DNA of 64,000 nucleotides, from the NCBI GenBank assembly GCA_023389035.1, contig JAEWFC010000038.1:186001-250000 (forward strand), given 5' to 3'. Under the pieces are notes generated by a model. It was given only the letters and a program-made list of their open reading frames with translations, was not told the origin of the DNA and searched no databases. Made by a program: the position numbers and the translations under genes. This document shows positions 35,340-44,706 of the stretch, piece by piece. Every line of letters starts with the position of its first letter. Within the stretch, counting starts at the first letter, position 1. Source of the DNA: Acidobacteriota bacterium. Its GTDB lineage: Bacteria; Acidobacteriota; Blastocatellia; Pyrinomonadales; Pyrinomonadaceae.

Positions 35340-36284
35340 TCATCGGCCTGCCGCATGATCTGTGAATTGCACGCCCGCATCGACGCGGTTTCCGTTCGCA
35401 AAGTTCTTCCAATCTATACGGCGTTTTCCTTCCATCTGCAGCTCAGTGATCCTCAACACCGTTCCATCGCCGCAAGCGACATTGATGCCGCGATCGAGCG
35501 ACACAACAGCGCCGGGCGTGAGGTTATCAGATGCGGTTTCAGCGATCTCGGCTTCCCACATTGTCACTCGTTTACCGGCGAGATAGCTGAATGCTGTAGG
35601 AAACGGCTGGAAACCACGAATGCGATTTCGTATGTCGCCGGCGGTCATTGACCAGTCGATCAGGCCATCCCGCTTGCACATCATTGGAGCCAGCGTAGCT
35701 AATGAGTGGTCTTGCGGGACCGGCTCTATCGCGTCAATGCGGGCGATCGTGTCGATCAAAACCTCGGCACCTATGTCCGCAAGCCGAACCATCAGATCAG
35801 CTGAATTCTCATTCTCACCGATCTCGGTCTCGATCTGAAGCAGGACATCGCCGGTATCTAGGCCCGAATCCATCTTCATTGTAGTGACGCCTGTTGCAGT
35901 CTCGCCGTTCACGATCGCCCAATTCACGGGTGCAGCTCCGCGATATTTCGGGAGCAGCGAAAAATGGACATTAACAGCCCCGAATTTGAAGGCATTTAGG
36001 TATTCGTCAGGTAAGATCCGGCCGTATGCGACAACCACGGCGACGTCAGCGTTAAATGCCTTGAACTCTTCGATCGATTCCGCACTCCTGATCTTTGCCG
36101 GCTGCAGTACGGGTATACCGTGCTCGATGGCAAACTGCTTTACGGGCGAAAACAGAATGTGTTTCCCGCGCCCTGACGGTCGGTCGGGCTGCGTATAAAC
36201 TGCCGCGATCTCGTGACCGGCCCGAACTAATTTATCCAGTGACGGGACGGCCGCCTGCGGCGTGCCCATGAAAACGATCTTCAT
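35340..36284 (-). CDS. fmt: Methionyl-tRNA formyltransferase
   Basis: 314 aa. It formylates initiator Met-tRNA using 10-formyl-THF. The N-terminus KIVFMGTPQAAVPSLDKL and the signature NVHFSLLPKYRGAAPVNWAI with catalytic Asn/His/Asp region are intact; the C-terminal OB domain binds tRNA. It is the first gene of the fmt-trhO-rsmB run; peptide deformylase, often adjacent, lies 2.6 kb away on the same strand. Confidence 0.96.
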   Translation of the reverse strand: MKIVFMGTPQAAVPSLDKLVRAGHEIAAVYTQPDRPSGRGKHILFSPVKQFAIEHGIPVLQPAKIRSAESIEEFKAFNADVAVVVAYGRILPDEYLNAFKFGAVNVHFSLLPKYRGAAPVNWAIVNGETATGVTTMKMDSGLDTGDVLLQIETEIGENENSADLMVRLADIGAEVLIDTIARIDAIEPVPQDHSLATLAPMMCKRDGLIDWSMTAGDIRNRIRGFQPFPTAFSYLAGKRVTMWEAEIAETASDNLTPGAVVSLDRGINVACGDGTVLRITELQMEGKRRIDWKNFANGNRVDAGVQFTDHAAGR

Positions 36285-36290
36285 CTCAAA

Positions 36291-36325
36291 TCAAAAGGCA
36301 ACAACGGCGGCTACCGCTGTTGCCG
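36291..36325 (-). terminator. Putative terminator between the secreted 307-aa gene and fmt
   Basis: On the minus strand GGCAACAGCGG pairs with CCGTTGTTGCC around a short loop and is followed by TTTTGATTTG. This separates transcription of the upstream gene from fmt. Confidence 0.6.
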
Positions 36326-36345
36326 AATTTCCGGTGCCTGTGGGA

Positions 36346-37269
36346 CTAATACCCGCAGTGATAGTTCGAGAATTCGTGAAACGAGTTCCACTTGCCATCG
36401 ACGCGTCGATAAGCGTTGAAGCCAGCACCTTCGAATGATTGTACGTACGTGAACACTTCGCTGACGCCGTCGCCGTTCACATCCATAATATCGAGCAACA
36501 GTTCATGATAGACGCCGGTGTCCAGAACCGCGATCTCGCCGCTCATGACATTCTCTTCGGTGATCGAATTGTATTTGCCGTAAGACATCACATGATCGCC
36601 GACATCATTCTTTTCCGCTATGAAGAACAACATGTTGCGGGTCTTCGCGTTCGGTTCGATCCAGTAAGAGCCGACCATCTCGATCGTCCCATCATTCTCA
36701 AAGTCGAGAGCCGTCAGGTTATGCGAACGCAGATTCTTAAGGAGCGACGCGGCGTTTCCCTGTTTTCGCATCTCTGCCCGTACGATCGACTCGGCTGCCG
36801 CTCGTTCCTCTTTCGTTGGCAGCCTTCGAACGCCGCTGCCCGGTTTTCGAAGCGTCAGATTTGTTGCGAGCCCCATGACCTTGCCCGCGAGTTTGGCACG
36901 AGTCGAGCCGACGGTCACCTGTGCCATGTTCTTTGAACACTCCGCCGTGTGATCGGAGCTTTGTACAGTGACAGTCCCGTTCTTTTTTCCGCCGAAGATC
37001 AGATCAAACGCTTTACCTTTTTTGTAATAGGCCGTGTTGAATTCCCGAATAAGATCGCTATCCGCGTCACCGGCCACAGGCGGACGAAGCAAACCGGCTT
37101 CGATGTAACCGATCGGCTCGATCATCTTGCCATCGTTAAGGACGGCAAAAACGACGTTCTTAACGTCGCCTCTAGGTGTCGTCGGTCGCTGTGCGGCCAG
37201 GCTGCCGGAGGTCACCATAATGATCACCGCCGCAGCTGCTGTCTTTAAAGCCAAACGGAATTTCTTCAT
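36346..37269 (-). CDS. Exported hypothetical protein with FG-GAP/EF-hand-like calcium loops
   Basis: 307 aa. Signal peptide (ALKTAAAAVIIMVTSGSLAA). The C-terminal half has two short loops, DFENDGTIEMVGSY and DVNGDGVSEVFTY, with the Dx(D/N)xDG spacing of FG-GAP/dockerin-like Ca2+ sites seen in beta-propeller fragments. The remainder is not recognised. The start codon abuts the stop of the upstream dehydrogenase gene, so the two are probably cotranscribed although functionally unrelated. Confidence 0.7.
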   Translation of the reverse strand: MKKFRLALKTAAAAVIIMVTSGSLAAQRPTTPRGDVKNVVFAVLNDGKMIEPIGYIEAGLLRPPVAGDADSDLIREFNTAYYKKGKAFDLIFGGKKNGTVTVQSSDHTAECSKNMAQVTVGSTRAKLAGKVMGLATNLTLRKPGSGVRRLPTKEERAAAESIVRAEMRKQGNAASLLKNLRSHNLTALDFENDGTIEMVGSYWIEPNAKTRNMLFFIAEKNDVGDHVMSYGKYNSITEENVMSGEIAVLDTGVYHELLLDIMDVNGDGVSEVFTYVQSFEGAGFNAYRRVDGKWNSFHEFSNYHCGY

Positions 37270-38838
37270 TTAGATCTTCTCGGCGATCGATTTGCCCTGC
37301 ATGAACTGCAGCAGATACTCGCGGCCGCCTGCCTTAGAATCGGTTCCGCTCATATTGAATCCTCCGAACGGATGCACGCCAACCAACGCGCCTGTGCACT
37401 TTCGGTTAAGGTACAGATTCCCGACGTGAAATTCGCGTCTCGCACGCTCGAGCCGTTCCTCGGATGCCGAATAGAGCGACCCCGTCAGTCCGAACTGCGT
37501 CCCGTTCGCGATCTCAAGCGCGTGATCGAAATCTTTTGCCTTGATCACTGCAAGCACCGGCGCAAATATCTCTTCCTGCTCGATCGTATCGCCTTGATTC
37601 ACACCGTCGATGATTGTCGGAAGAATGAAATATCCGTTCGCATCGTCGCCGGTACCGCCCTGAACGATCTCGCCGCCTTCATCCACGCCCTTCTTAATGT
37701 AATCCAGCGTTTTGTCGTAGGCCCGTTTGTTGATTACCGCGGCAACGTTCGTTGAACCATCGGTCGGCTGGCCAACATTCAGTTGCTCGGTAAGTTTTAC
37801 TACCTTTTCAAGCAGCTCGTCGTGGACCTTTTCATCAACGATCAAACGCGAGCACGCGGAACACTTTTGCCCCTGGAAACCAAACGCCGCTTGTACAATG
37901 CCAGTCGCCGCCGACTCGAGGTCCGCATCATCCGCGACAACGATCGCGTCCTTTCCGCCCATCTCGGCGATCACACGCTTGATCCATATCTGACCGTCGC
38001 GGTGTTTCGCTGCGACCTCATTGATGTGCAGGCCGACGCCTTTTGAGCCGGTGAACGAGATGAACCGCGTCTTCGGGCTTGTCGTCATCGCCTCGCCAGT
38101 CTCAGAGCTGCCGGTGAGAAAGTTCACGACACCGTTCGGCAGTCCGATCTCCTCGAGAACTTCGATGAATTTCGCAGCGATCGTCGGCGAATCGGATGAA
38201 GGCTTGAGCACGACCGTATTGCCCGTGACGACTGCAGCCATCGTCATCCCGGCCATGATCGCGAGCGGAAAGTTCCACGGCGGAATTACGGCACCGACAC
38301 CAAGCGGAATGTATTCCAAATGATTCTTCTCGCCCGGGATACGCGTCACCGGCTGCTCTTGTCCCCAGCGGAGCATCTCGCGGCCGTAAAACTCAAGGAA
38401 ATCGATCGCTTCGGCGGTATCGCCATCGGCCTCAGGCCACGTTTTTGCGACCTCGAGGACCATCCACGCAGAAAACTCATGCTTTCGCTGACGAATGATC
38501 TCCGCCGCCTTAAATAAGTACTCTGCACGCTCAGCGTACGGCACGTACTGCCATGTTTTGAACGCTTCCGTGGCGGCATCGATCGCCCGCTCGACCAGCG
38601 AAGTGTCGGTATCAACCTCTGAGAAGACCCCGACGACCTCGTCCTTCTTTGCCGGGTTACGGCTTTCGAATTTCGACTCGAGAGTCACCTTCTCGCCGTT
38701 GATGAGGCATGGATACTCGCGGCCAAGCTCCAACCTGACCTTCTCGATCGCGGCCTTCATCGCTTTCGCGTTCTCAGGTTTCGAAAAATCGGTAAACGGT
38801 TCGTTCTTAAATTCGTCTAAAACTCTCTGTGTTTGCAT
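37270..38838 (-). CDS. pruA: L-glutamate gamma-semialdehyde (1-pyrroline-5-carboxylate) dehydrogenase
   Basis: 522 aa. NAD-dependent aldehyde dehydrogenase completing proline or arginine breakdown to glutamate. Nucleophile Cys in FGFQGQKCSACSRLIV; catalytic Glu in VIAEMGGKDAIVV; PPWNFPLAIMAGM and FTGSKGVGLHI cofactor motifs. Size and the QKCSACSR wording fit the stand-alone RocA type rather than the PutA fusion. No proline dehydrogenase is visible nearby. Confidence 0.92.
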   Translation of the reverse strand: MQTQRVLDEFKNEPFTDFSKPENAKAMKAAIEKVRLELGREYPCLINGEKVTLESKFESRNPAKKDEVVGVFSEVDTDTSLVERAIDAATEAFKTWQYVPYAERAEYLFKAAEIIRQRKHEFSAWMVLEVAKTWPEADGDTAEAIDFLEFYGREMLRWGQEQPVTRIPGEKNHLEYIPLGVGAVIPPWNFPLAIMAGMTMAAVVTGNTVVLKPSSDSPTIAAKFIEVLEEIGLPNGVVNFLTGSSETGEAMTTSPKTRFISFTGSKGVGLHINEVAAKHRDGQIWIKRVIAEMGGKDAIVVADDADLESAATGIVQAAFGFQGQKCSACSRLIVDEKVHDELLEKVVKLTEQLNVGQPTDGSTNVAAVINKRAYDKTLDYIKKGVDEGGEIVQGGTGDDANGYFILPTIIDGVNQGDTIEQEEIFAPVLAVIKAKDFDHALEIANGTQFGLTGSLYSASEERLERARREFHVGNLYLNRKCTGALVGVHPFGGFNMSGTDSKAGGREYLLQFMQGKSIAEKI

Positions 38839-38873
38839 AGTTTTATTATCCTCTGATTACTTAGCGCCGCGGA

Positions 38874-39395
38874 TCAGTCCCACTCGCCGGTCTTCTGCAG
38901 CCGCTTGATCTTTCTTTTAGCGAGCTCACGCTTTAACACGGTCATCCGGTCCAGGAACACAATACCGTCACAATGGTCGGTTTCATGGAGAATGCACCTG
39001 GCGGCGAGGTTCGTCATATCAGCCTCGAAAGCTTCGCCCTTGATATCCTGAGCCCGGACGATCACTCGCATATCGCGACGAACAGTCTGATAAAGCCCGG
39101 GAAACGAGAGACATCCTTCATCGCCGACCTGTTCGCCTTCAACCGATACGATCTCCGGATTGATGAAGACCAGCGGGTTTGCCCGCCCTTCCTCGTCTGG
39201 CACGTCCATCACAAAAAAGCGTTTAGAGATGCCGACCTGCGGTGCCGCCAGCCCGACGCCGCCCGCGTCTCGCATCGTCTCGAACATACTTTCGACCGTC
39301 GCAGGCAGACCGTTCTGAAACTCTTCATCGCCAACCGGACGCCCGACCGTCAGTAGGACCGGCTCTGGATAATGCACGATTTTTAGGAGCGGCAT
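38874..39395 (-). CDS. def: Peptide deformylase
   Basis: 173 aa. Removes the formyl group from nascent N-formyl-Met. All three motifs are present: GVGLAAPQVG, EGCLSFPG (metal Cys) and ILHETDHCDG (metal His pair). It is located upstream of pruA on the same strand and works with Fmt encoded 3 kb away. Confidence 0.96.
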   Translation of the reverse strand: MPLLKIVHYPEPVLLTVGRPVGDEEFQNGLPATVESMFETMRDAGGVGLAAPQVGISKRFFVMDVPDEEGRANPLVFINPEIVSVEGEQVGDEGCLSFPGLYQTVRRDMRVIVRAQDIKGEAFEADMTNLAARCILHETDHCDGIVFLDRMTVLKRELAKRKIKRLQKTGEWD

Positions 39396-39556
39396 AAATA
39401 AATAGTTTACAGCAATGCGGCCGTTTTTTCGACAGCGAGACGATGCCTTTGGAAGGGTACGAGCCGAAGGGTCCTTCAGGTAATTTCCATAGATCTCAAT
39501 TCTCTCGATCCACGCCTCGAAGGTGTTAGAATATCGCCGTACGCGTAAATATCATC

Positions 39557-40375
39557 GTGCTTAATCCGACCGTCATCGCTATACCGATCTTCGCCGCCTT
39601 GATCGCGATCGAGGCCTGGTATGCGCGTCGAAAGGGTGTCCCCGATACGTACCTTGCCCGCGATGCCTGGACCAATATCCTGATCGGATTCATTAGCGTC
39701 GTGTTCGGGGCGATCTTCGCTCTTTTCTTTGTAGCCATATACACCGCTGCTTACGAACTTGCTCCGTACAAATTCCCTGCCGAGGCATGGTGGACGTGGG
39801 TAGTTCTCTTTTTCGTCGATGACCTCGCCTACTACGTCTTTCATCGTGCAAGCCATGAGATGCGGCTATTTTGGAACTTTCACGTGGTCCACCATTCCAG
39901 CGAATACTACAACCTGAGCGTCGCGGTCCGGCAAAGCTGGTTCAGCGGCACGCTGCACTGGCTGTTCTATACGCCGATAATGCTTCTCGGCTTCGCTCCT
40001 TGGATGTTCGCACTGATGCACGGATTCAATCTGATATACCAGTTTTGGATCCATACAAAACTTATCGACCGTCTCGGCCCTCTCGAGCATGTTCTTAACA
40101 CGCCTTCGCACCACCGCGTGCATCACGGCGTGAACAACCCGTATCTCGATAAAAATTACGCGGGCGTGCTGATCATCTGGGACAAGGTGTTCGGATCGTT
40201 CGTGCCTGAAACCGAAGAACCGCGTTACGGGATCATCAAGCCCGTCCGCAGTTACAACCCGTTGTGGATCAACACTCACAGTTGGGTGGAAATGTGGCGT
40301 GAAATTAAAACTCGCGAGACTTTCGCAGGCAAATTACGCTGCGTTTTCGCGTCTCCTGATATGGACCGCCGATAG
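39557..40375 (+). CDS. Sterol desaturase/fatty acid hydroxylase family membrane protein
   Basis: 272 aa, about four membrane helices. Diiron histidine motifs in order: FHRASHE, HVVHHSSEYYN and HRVHHGVNNPYLDKNYAG. These enzymes use O2 and a di-iron centre to hydroxylate or desaturate lipids; the substrate is not predictable. Start is GTG at 39557; the N-terminus runs straight into a hydrophobic helix. It overlaps no neighbour once the next gene is started at 40401. Confidence 0.9.
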   Translation: MLNPTVIAIPIFAALIAIEAWYARRKGVPDTYLARDAWTNILIGFISVVFGAIFALFFVAIYTAAYELAPYKFPAEAWWTWVVLFFVDDLAYYVFHRASHEMRLFWNFHVVHHSSEYYNLSVAVRQSWFSGTLHWLFYTPIMLLGFAPWMFALMHGFNLIYQFWIHTKLIDRLGPLEHVLNTPSHHRVHHGVNNPYLDKNYAGVLIIWDKVFGSFVPETEEPRYGIIKPVRSYNPLWINTHSWVEMWREIKTRETFAGKLRCVFASPDMDRR

Positions 40376-40400
40376 TCTGTTGCCGGCGGTCATCACAAAT

Positions 40401-41132
40401 ATGGCGAATCGAATCCTTTCATTATTCTTTCTTTCAGCGATCCTTTGCGTCGGCGCCTTCGCTCAAGCCGTCAAGGTAACGCCGAAGGAACAGGTCTACA
40501 AACGTGCGGGAAATATTGTCGGCGAAAAGAAGTCATTCAAGATCAGGCGACCGATCGCGACCGCGGCCAATCCCGAGCTTTCGAGAAAGATCACAGCCGC
40601 CATCGACCCGGCAAACGTTCTTGAGATCAACATCAAAGAAGAGACGACTGAATACCAGTGGTTATACGAAGCCGACTATGACGAGATCTATAATGATAAC
40701 GGCATCCTGACAATGATGTTGTGGATGGAGGGCAGCGGGGCTTACATGAGCTCTGTCACCAAATATGTCGTCATCGACACCGTGAACGGCAAACGTCTGT
40801 CGCCCGAAGATGTTTTCGTTGACCTTCCGGGTTTGACGGCAGCAGTGAAGAAAAAACAGGACGCCCGGGTCGAAGAAGGCATCGCGGACATTAAGAAGCA
40901 TCCGGATTGGGATCCGAACGAAGATCCTCGGCATCTTTTTGAATACACCGACTTCACCGAAAAAGAACTTTCGAACTTCGTCGTCGATATGGCCGGAGTC
41001 GCATTCATCTACGAATTCGGTTTTGGCAACGCGATAAAAGCCTTGGCTCCGGAGGGCGAATTCAGATTCTCGTGGGCCGAGATCGCGCCCTTCATCAAAC
41101 GAGACGGTTTGCTCGCGAGGTTCGTTCGCTAA
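40401..41132 (+). CDS. Exported DUF3298-like protein
   Basis: 243 aa from the ATG at 40401, chosen because it begins a clean signal peptide (ANRILSLFFLSAILCVGAFAQA); a longer frame overlaps the upstream gene. The body has TAAIDPANVLEINIKEETTEYQWLYEADYDEIYNDNGILTM (abbreviated from a longer stretch; key part ADYDEIYNDNG) and a C-terminal FRFSWAEIAPFIK, resembling DUF3298/PdaC-type envelope domains. Function unknown. It lies 16 nt before the B12-binding protein gene. Confidence 0.75.
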   Translation: MANRILSLFFLSAILCVGAFAQAVKVTPKEQVYKRAGNIVGEKKSFKIRRPIATAANPELSRKITAAIDPANVLEINIKEETTEYQWLYEADYDEIYNDNGILTMMLWMEGSGAYMSSVTKYVVIDTVNGKRLSPEDVFVDLPGLTAAVKKKQDARVEEGIADIKKHPDWDPNEDPRHLFEYTDFTEKELSNFVVDMAGVAFIYEFGFGNAIKALAPEGEFRFSWAEIAPFIKRDGLLARFVR

Positions 41133-41148
41133 TATACTTTAGCCACAA

Positions 41149-41553
41149 ATGAACGAACGAAAGATCAGAGTTTTAGTAGCCAAGCCCGGCCTGGACGGGC
41201 ACGATCGCGGAGCCAAGGTAATTGCCCGCGCTCTACGCGACGCCGGAATGGAGGTGATCTACACCGGGCTGCGTCAGACGCCCGAAATGATCGCATCAGC
41301 CGCTCTTCAGGAAGACGTCGATGCGGTCGGCATCTCGATCTTGAGCGGTGCCCATAAGACGCTTTGCCCGCGTATCGTGGATCTGCTTCGCGAAAATGGC
41401 ATGGACGACACGCTCGTGCTGGTTGGCGGCATCGTACCGACCGAAGATATTGCTGACCTAAAAGCTCGCGGCGTCTCCGAAGTTTTCCTGCCCGGCACCT
41501 CGACGGAGGAGATCGTCACATATATAAATGCAAATGTTCGTGCCGCCGTGTAG
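41149..41553 (+). CDS. Cobalamin-binding small subunit of methylmalonyl-CoA mutase type
   Basis: 134 aa, a stand-alone B12-binding domain. It has DGHDRGAKVIARALRDAGMEVIY (the His that replaces dimethylbenzimidazole as lower cobalt ligand), then SILSGAHKTL and VGGIVPTEDI. In enzymes with split subunits this partners a separate catalytic barrel subunit, absent from the window. It probably serves odd-chain or branched-chain acyl-CoA catabolism with the genes downstream. Confidence 0.93.
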   Translation: MNERKIRVLVAKPGLDGHDRGAKVIARALRDAGMEVIYTGLRQTPEMIASAALQEDVDAVGISILSGAHKTLCPRIVDLLRENGMDDTLVLVGGIVPTEDIADLKARGVSEVFLPGTSTEEIVTYINANVRAAV

Positions 41554-41626
41554 GTTGGCACGCCAAGTGCGTGATTTATTCATATAGGACCAATTCGATA
41601 CAGTTTTGTGAGAAAGGAGTAAATAT

Positions 41627-42031
41627 ATGAAGATCAAGACATTCGCGTTAATTTCATTCGCATTCGTTCTCGGCCTCGTCTCGGCAGGTACTGCGAACGC
41701 ACAGATCGTAGATACCGTGAAAGACGCAGCAGGAAAGACAAAGGACGTGACGGTTGATGCCGCCAAGAAAACGGCCGACGTCGTGACCGACGGAGCCGAC
41801 GTCGTTGCTGACAAGACGGTCGACGGCACGAAAAAGGCGGCGAGCGGTACCAAGACCTTTGGTAACAAAGCGCTCGTCGTTACCGAGAATGTTGCCGAGA
41901 AATCGTACGAAGGCGGCAAGTGGGCGACAGTTAAAACCTGGGACGGTACCAAATGGGTTTCAAAGCGTGTTTGGTTCGCGTCTAAGACAGGCGCTTCCGC
42001 GACTAAGAAAGCCGTGGTTGGCGATCAATAG
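41627..42031 (+). CDS. Exported low-complexity hypothetical protein
   Basis: 134 aa. Signal peptide ending TANAQ, then repeats of the type (V)KDAAGKTKDVTVDAAKKTADVV, rich in Lys, Ala, Thr and Val and resembling amphipathic LEA-like repeat proteins. The C-terminus has WDGTKWVSKRVWFASKTG. Start has a good AAGGAG. Possibly a stress or desiccation protein; function not established. A strong terminator follows. Confidence 0.7.
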   Translation: MKIKTFALISFAFVLGLVSAGTANAQIVDTVKDAAGKTKDVTVDAAKKTADVVTDGADVVADKTVDGTKKAASGTKTFGNKALVVTENVAEKSYEGGKWATVKTWDGTKWVSKRVWFASKTGASATKKAVVGDQ

Positions 42032-42053
42032 TTTTACCGGAGATTAAGAAAGG

Positions 42054-42090
42054 CGGTCAACGGGCGAATTCACGCTCGTTGACCGTTTTT
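42054..42090 (+). terminator. Rho-independent terminator
   Basis: Perfect 9-bp arms CGGTCAACG (42054-42062) and CGTTGACCG (42077-42085) followed by TTTTTCTTTTTT. Confidence 0.9.
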
Positions 42091-42116
42091 CTTTTTTGGT
42101 TTCTAATCTTTCATAT

Positions 42117-43484
42117 ATGAAGAACACCGTCAGGGTCGCCAGCGGACAGGGTTTTTGGGGCGACCTTTTAAGCGCTCCGGTCGATCAGGTTCGAAATGGC
42201 CCGATCGATTATCTAATGCTCGACTACCTCGCTGAGGTTACGATGAGCATCGTGCAAAAGCAGCGTCAGCGTGACCCGAACGCAGGTTATGCACGCGATT
42301 TTGTCACCTTGATGCGCGAGATATTGCCTGACTGTGTTGAAAAAAACATCAAGGTCCTTTCAAATGCCGGCGGTGTTAACGTCCGCGGCTGTGCTGATGC
42401 TCTGGTCGACACCGCGAAAGAACTCGGGCTCTCGGGCAAATTAAAGGTCGGCGTCGTCACTGGGGATGATATCCTGCCGCGGCTCGACGAATTCTTTGAA
42501 AAAGGCATCGAGATAAACAACATGGACACCGGCGAGCCGCTAAGCGCGATCCGCGACAAGGTGCAGGCCGCGAACGTTTATCTTGGCGCGTCTGGGTTGG
42601 TCGAAGCTCTGGACAAAGGCGCTCAGATAGTCGTCGGCGGGCGTCTGACCGATACCGGCCTTACGCTCGCTCCGCTGATGCACGAGTTTGGCTGGACGTT
42701 TGAGGACTGGGACCTGCTTTCTGCAGGCACGATCGCGGGCCATATCATCGAATGCGGAGCACAATCTTCTGGCGGGAATTGCCAGTACGACTGGAAGAAT
42801 ATCCCAAATCTCGGCAACGTCGGCTTCCCGATAGTCGAAGCTCAGCCGACCGGCGAGTTTGTGATCACCAAGCACGAGGGCACCGGCGGACGCGTCAGCG
42901 TTCAATCGATCAAAGAACAGCTGCTTTACGAGATGGGCGACCCCAAAGCTTATATTACGCCAGACGTCGTCGCCGATTTTTCATCGATCCGGCTCGAGCA
43001 GCAGGGTAACAACCGCGTCCGCGTTTACGGCATCACCGGAAGTCCGAATACTGAGTTTTACAAGGTGTCGATCGCATATTCCGATGGCTGGAAGGCAGTA
43101 GGTACGCTAGTCTATTCGTGGCCCGAAGCTTACGAAAAGGCCATGGCTGCCGACCGCGTTCTCCGTGATCGCATTGACCGGCTCGGCTTAAAGTTTGATG
43201 TGATACTGACCGAATTCGTAGGTGTTAGTGCAACGCACGGCCACCTCGCTGGTGAACCGTCGCCCGATATTCCTGAGGTTCAGCTCCGCGTGGGCGTTCG
43301 CGGGCAGAACAAGGCCGACGTCGAACGCTTTACAAAAGAGATCGCCCCGTTGATCCTGACCGGCCCGCCTGCCGTCACAGGCTTTGCCGGCGGCAGGCCA
43401 AAGGTCGAAGAAATAATGGCCTACTTCCCTGCTCTTATCCCAAAATCGCTGATCGAGACAAAGGTCGATATTGTCGAGGCATAG
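42117..43484 (+). CDS. AtuA-family acyclic terpene/acyl-CoA utilisation protein (DUF1446)
   Basis: 455 aa from the ATG at 42117 (MKNTVRVASGQGFWGD). The DUF1446 wording VASGQGFWGDLLSAP, DYLAEVTMSIV, VLSNAGGVNVRGCADAL, IVVGGRLTDTGLTLAPL and IIECGAQSSGGN is characteristic. AtuA-type genes cluster with acyl-CoA carboxylases and enoyl-CoA hydratases in geranyl-CoA/leucine-type degradation, but the reaction of AtuA is not known. The small C-terminal AtuA domain is encoded separately at 44305-44652 on the opposite strand. Confidence 0.88.
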   Translation: MKNTVRVASGQGFWGDLLSAPVDQVRNGPIDYLMLDYLAEVTMSIVQKQRQRDPNAGYARDFVTLMREILPDCVEKNIKVLSNAGGVNVRGCADALVDTAKELGLSGKLKVGVVTGDDILPRLDEFFEKGIEINNMDTGEPLSAIRDKVQAANVYLGASGLVEALDKGAQIVVGGRLTDTGLTLAPLMHEFGWTFEDWDLLSAGTIAGHIIECGAQSSGGNCQYDWKNIPNLGNVGFPIVEAQPTGEFVITKHEGTGGRVSVQSIKEQLLYEMGDPKAYITPDVVADFSSIRLEQQGNNRVRVYGITGSPNTEFYKVSIAYSDGWKAVGTLVYSWPEAYEKAMAADRVLRDRIDRLGLKFDVILTEFVGVSATHGHLAGEPSPDIPEVQLRVGVRGQNKADVERFTKEIAPLILTGPPAVTGFAGGRPKVEEIMAYFPALIPKSLIETKVDIVEA

Positions 43485-43549
43485 TTGATTGCCGATCAAG
43501 GTGTGTCTGAGAGGTTAGTTCAGTCCTCTCAACTCAGAACCAATTTTTA

Positions 43550-44299
43550 TCATTTCGCCAGGAACTTAGCGATTCCCTTTTTACAATCTTCCGTCATTCT
43601 GGCGCGGGCGTTCGTTTCGATGCCCATTTCCATTGAAGTCGGGAAGTTTTGTGAATCCATTTCGTACAGCAGCGATTTACTCATTCTCACCGCGGAGCGG
43701 CTGAGCTTCCGGTAGGCACCGGCGTATTCGGAGATAAATTCTTCGAGCTGGTCGTCGCCGCAGATCTGATTCACGAGCCCGAGCTGTTTTGCAGTGGCAG
43801 AATCGAGTTCAAAACCGCGTGTTATCAGTTCAAAGGCCTGTTTTTCCGAAACGTTTCGTCGCAATATTGCGGTCACGATCGCCGGAACGAAACCGATCTT
43901 GACCTCGGGGTAACCAAATCGGGCCGACTCGGTCGCGACAACCAGATCGCATGCCGTCGCCAGCCCGCAGCCGCCTGCCAATGCCCGTCCATGAACTGCT
44001 GCGATGACCGGCACCGGAAGATTCCGTATCAGGTCGAACAGATCAGCAAGCTGCGCCGCGTCTTCGAGGTTCTCTTCGTACGTTGCATTCGCGATCTTTT
44101 GTAGCGAGGCGAGATCGGCACCAGAACAAAAGTCCTTTCCCGCGCCGCGAATAATTACCGCTGCGATCGTCTCGTCGACTGATGACAACGCAGCCTGCAG
44201 ATGGCCGATCAATGCATCATTCAGCGCATTCCGCTTATCGGGCCGGTTTAATGTGAGAAAAAGTATCGAATCTTCTTCAGATATCAGAAGTTCGCTCAT
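43550..44299 (-). CDS. Enoyl-CoA hydratase/isomerase family protein
   Basis: 249 aa crotonase fold. CoA/oxyanion region AVIIRGAGKDFCSGADLASL and the second oxyanion-hole segment VHGRALAGGCGLATACDLVVA are present; LTLNRPDKRNAL at the N-terminus. A hydratase or, given its neighbours, a methylglutaconyl- or isohexenyl-glutaconyl-type hydratase. It lies 5 nt from the AtuA C-terminal-domain gene on the same strand. Confidence 0.9.
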   Translation of the reverse strand: MSELLISEEDSILFLTLNRPDKRNALNDALIGHLQAALSSVDETIAAVIIRGAGKDFCSGADLASLQKIANATYEENLEDAAQLADLFDLIRNLPVPVIAAVHGRALAGGCGLATACDLVVATESARFGYPEVKIGFVPAIVTAILRRNVSEKQAFELITRGFELDSATAKQLGLVNQICGDDQLEEFISEYAGAYRKLSRSAVRMSKSLLYEMDSQNFPTSMEMGIETNARARMTEDCKKGIAKFLAK

Positions 44300-44304
44300 A
44301 AATA

Positions 44305-44652
44305 TCAGGAAGCGATCCCGAGCGAAGCAGCTTGGTCTTCCGGGATGTCTATATACATTCGCAGCAGTGCGGTCGAAAACGTCTTGCCCTGCGCATCGGT
44401 CATCAAGCTAAGAGTTCCGCCGCCGCCCAGCGAGCCGTGCAGCAGAAAGTTCAAAGCCCCGAGGTTCGGCAGTTCGAACCGCTCGACATCGCCTTTGACC
44501 ATCGGGCCAAAATGCTCTTTCACGGCCTCGGCCGTCACATTTTCCACAAGCAGCGGGTAAAGTTCGTCGCGAAGAGCTATCAACCCGACATTCGCTGTGT
44601 CGCCCTTGTCACCGGACCGTGCATGTGCGATATCCACTAATTGAACCTTCAT
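44305..44652 (-). CDS. Stand-alone AtuA C-terminal-domain protein
   Basis: 115 aa. It begins VQLVDIAHARSGDKGDTANVGLIAL, the signature of the domain that forms the C-terminus of full-length AtuA (about 600 aa). Here it is a separate gene from the DUF1446 body, so the two parts probably form a complex. It lies between two enoyl-CoA hydratase genes on the same strand. Confidence 0.85.
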   Translation of the reverse strand: MKVQLVDIAHARSGDKGDTANVGLIALRDELYPLLVENVTAEAVKEHFGPMVKGDVERFELPNLGALNFLLHGSLGGGGTLSLMTDAQGKTFSTALLRMYIDIPEDQAASLGIAS

Positions 44653-44706
44653 AAGTGAGAATGATAAGCGCTTGCTGCAACAGGTGCAATTCGCCCGATC
44701 TTCCGC

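Noticed and set aside
39476..39856. 126-aa minus-strand open frame overlapping the sterol desaturase start
   Set aside because: It is antisense to the clearly conserved N-terminal part of the desaturase-family gene and has no recognisable domain.
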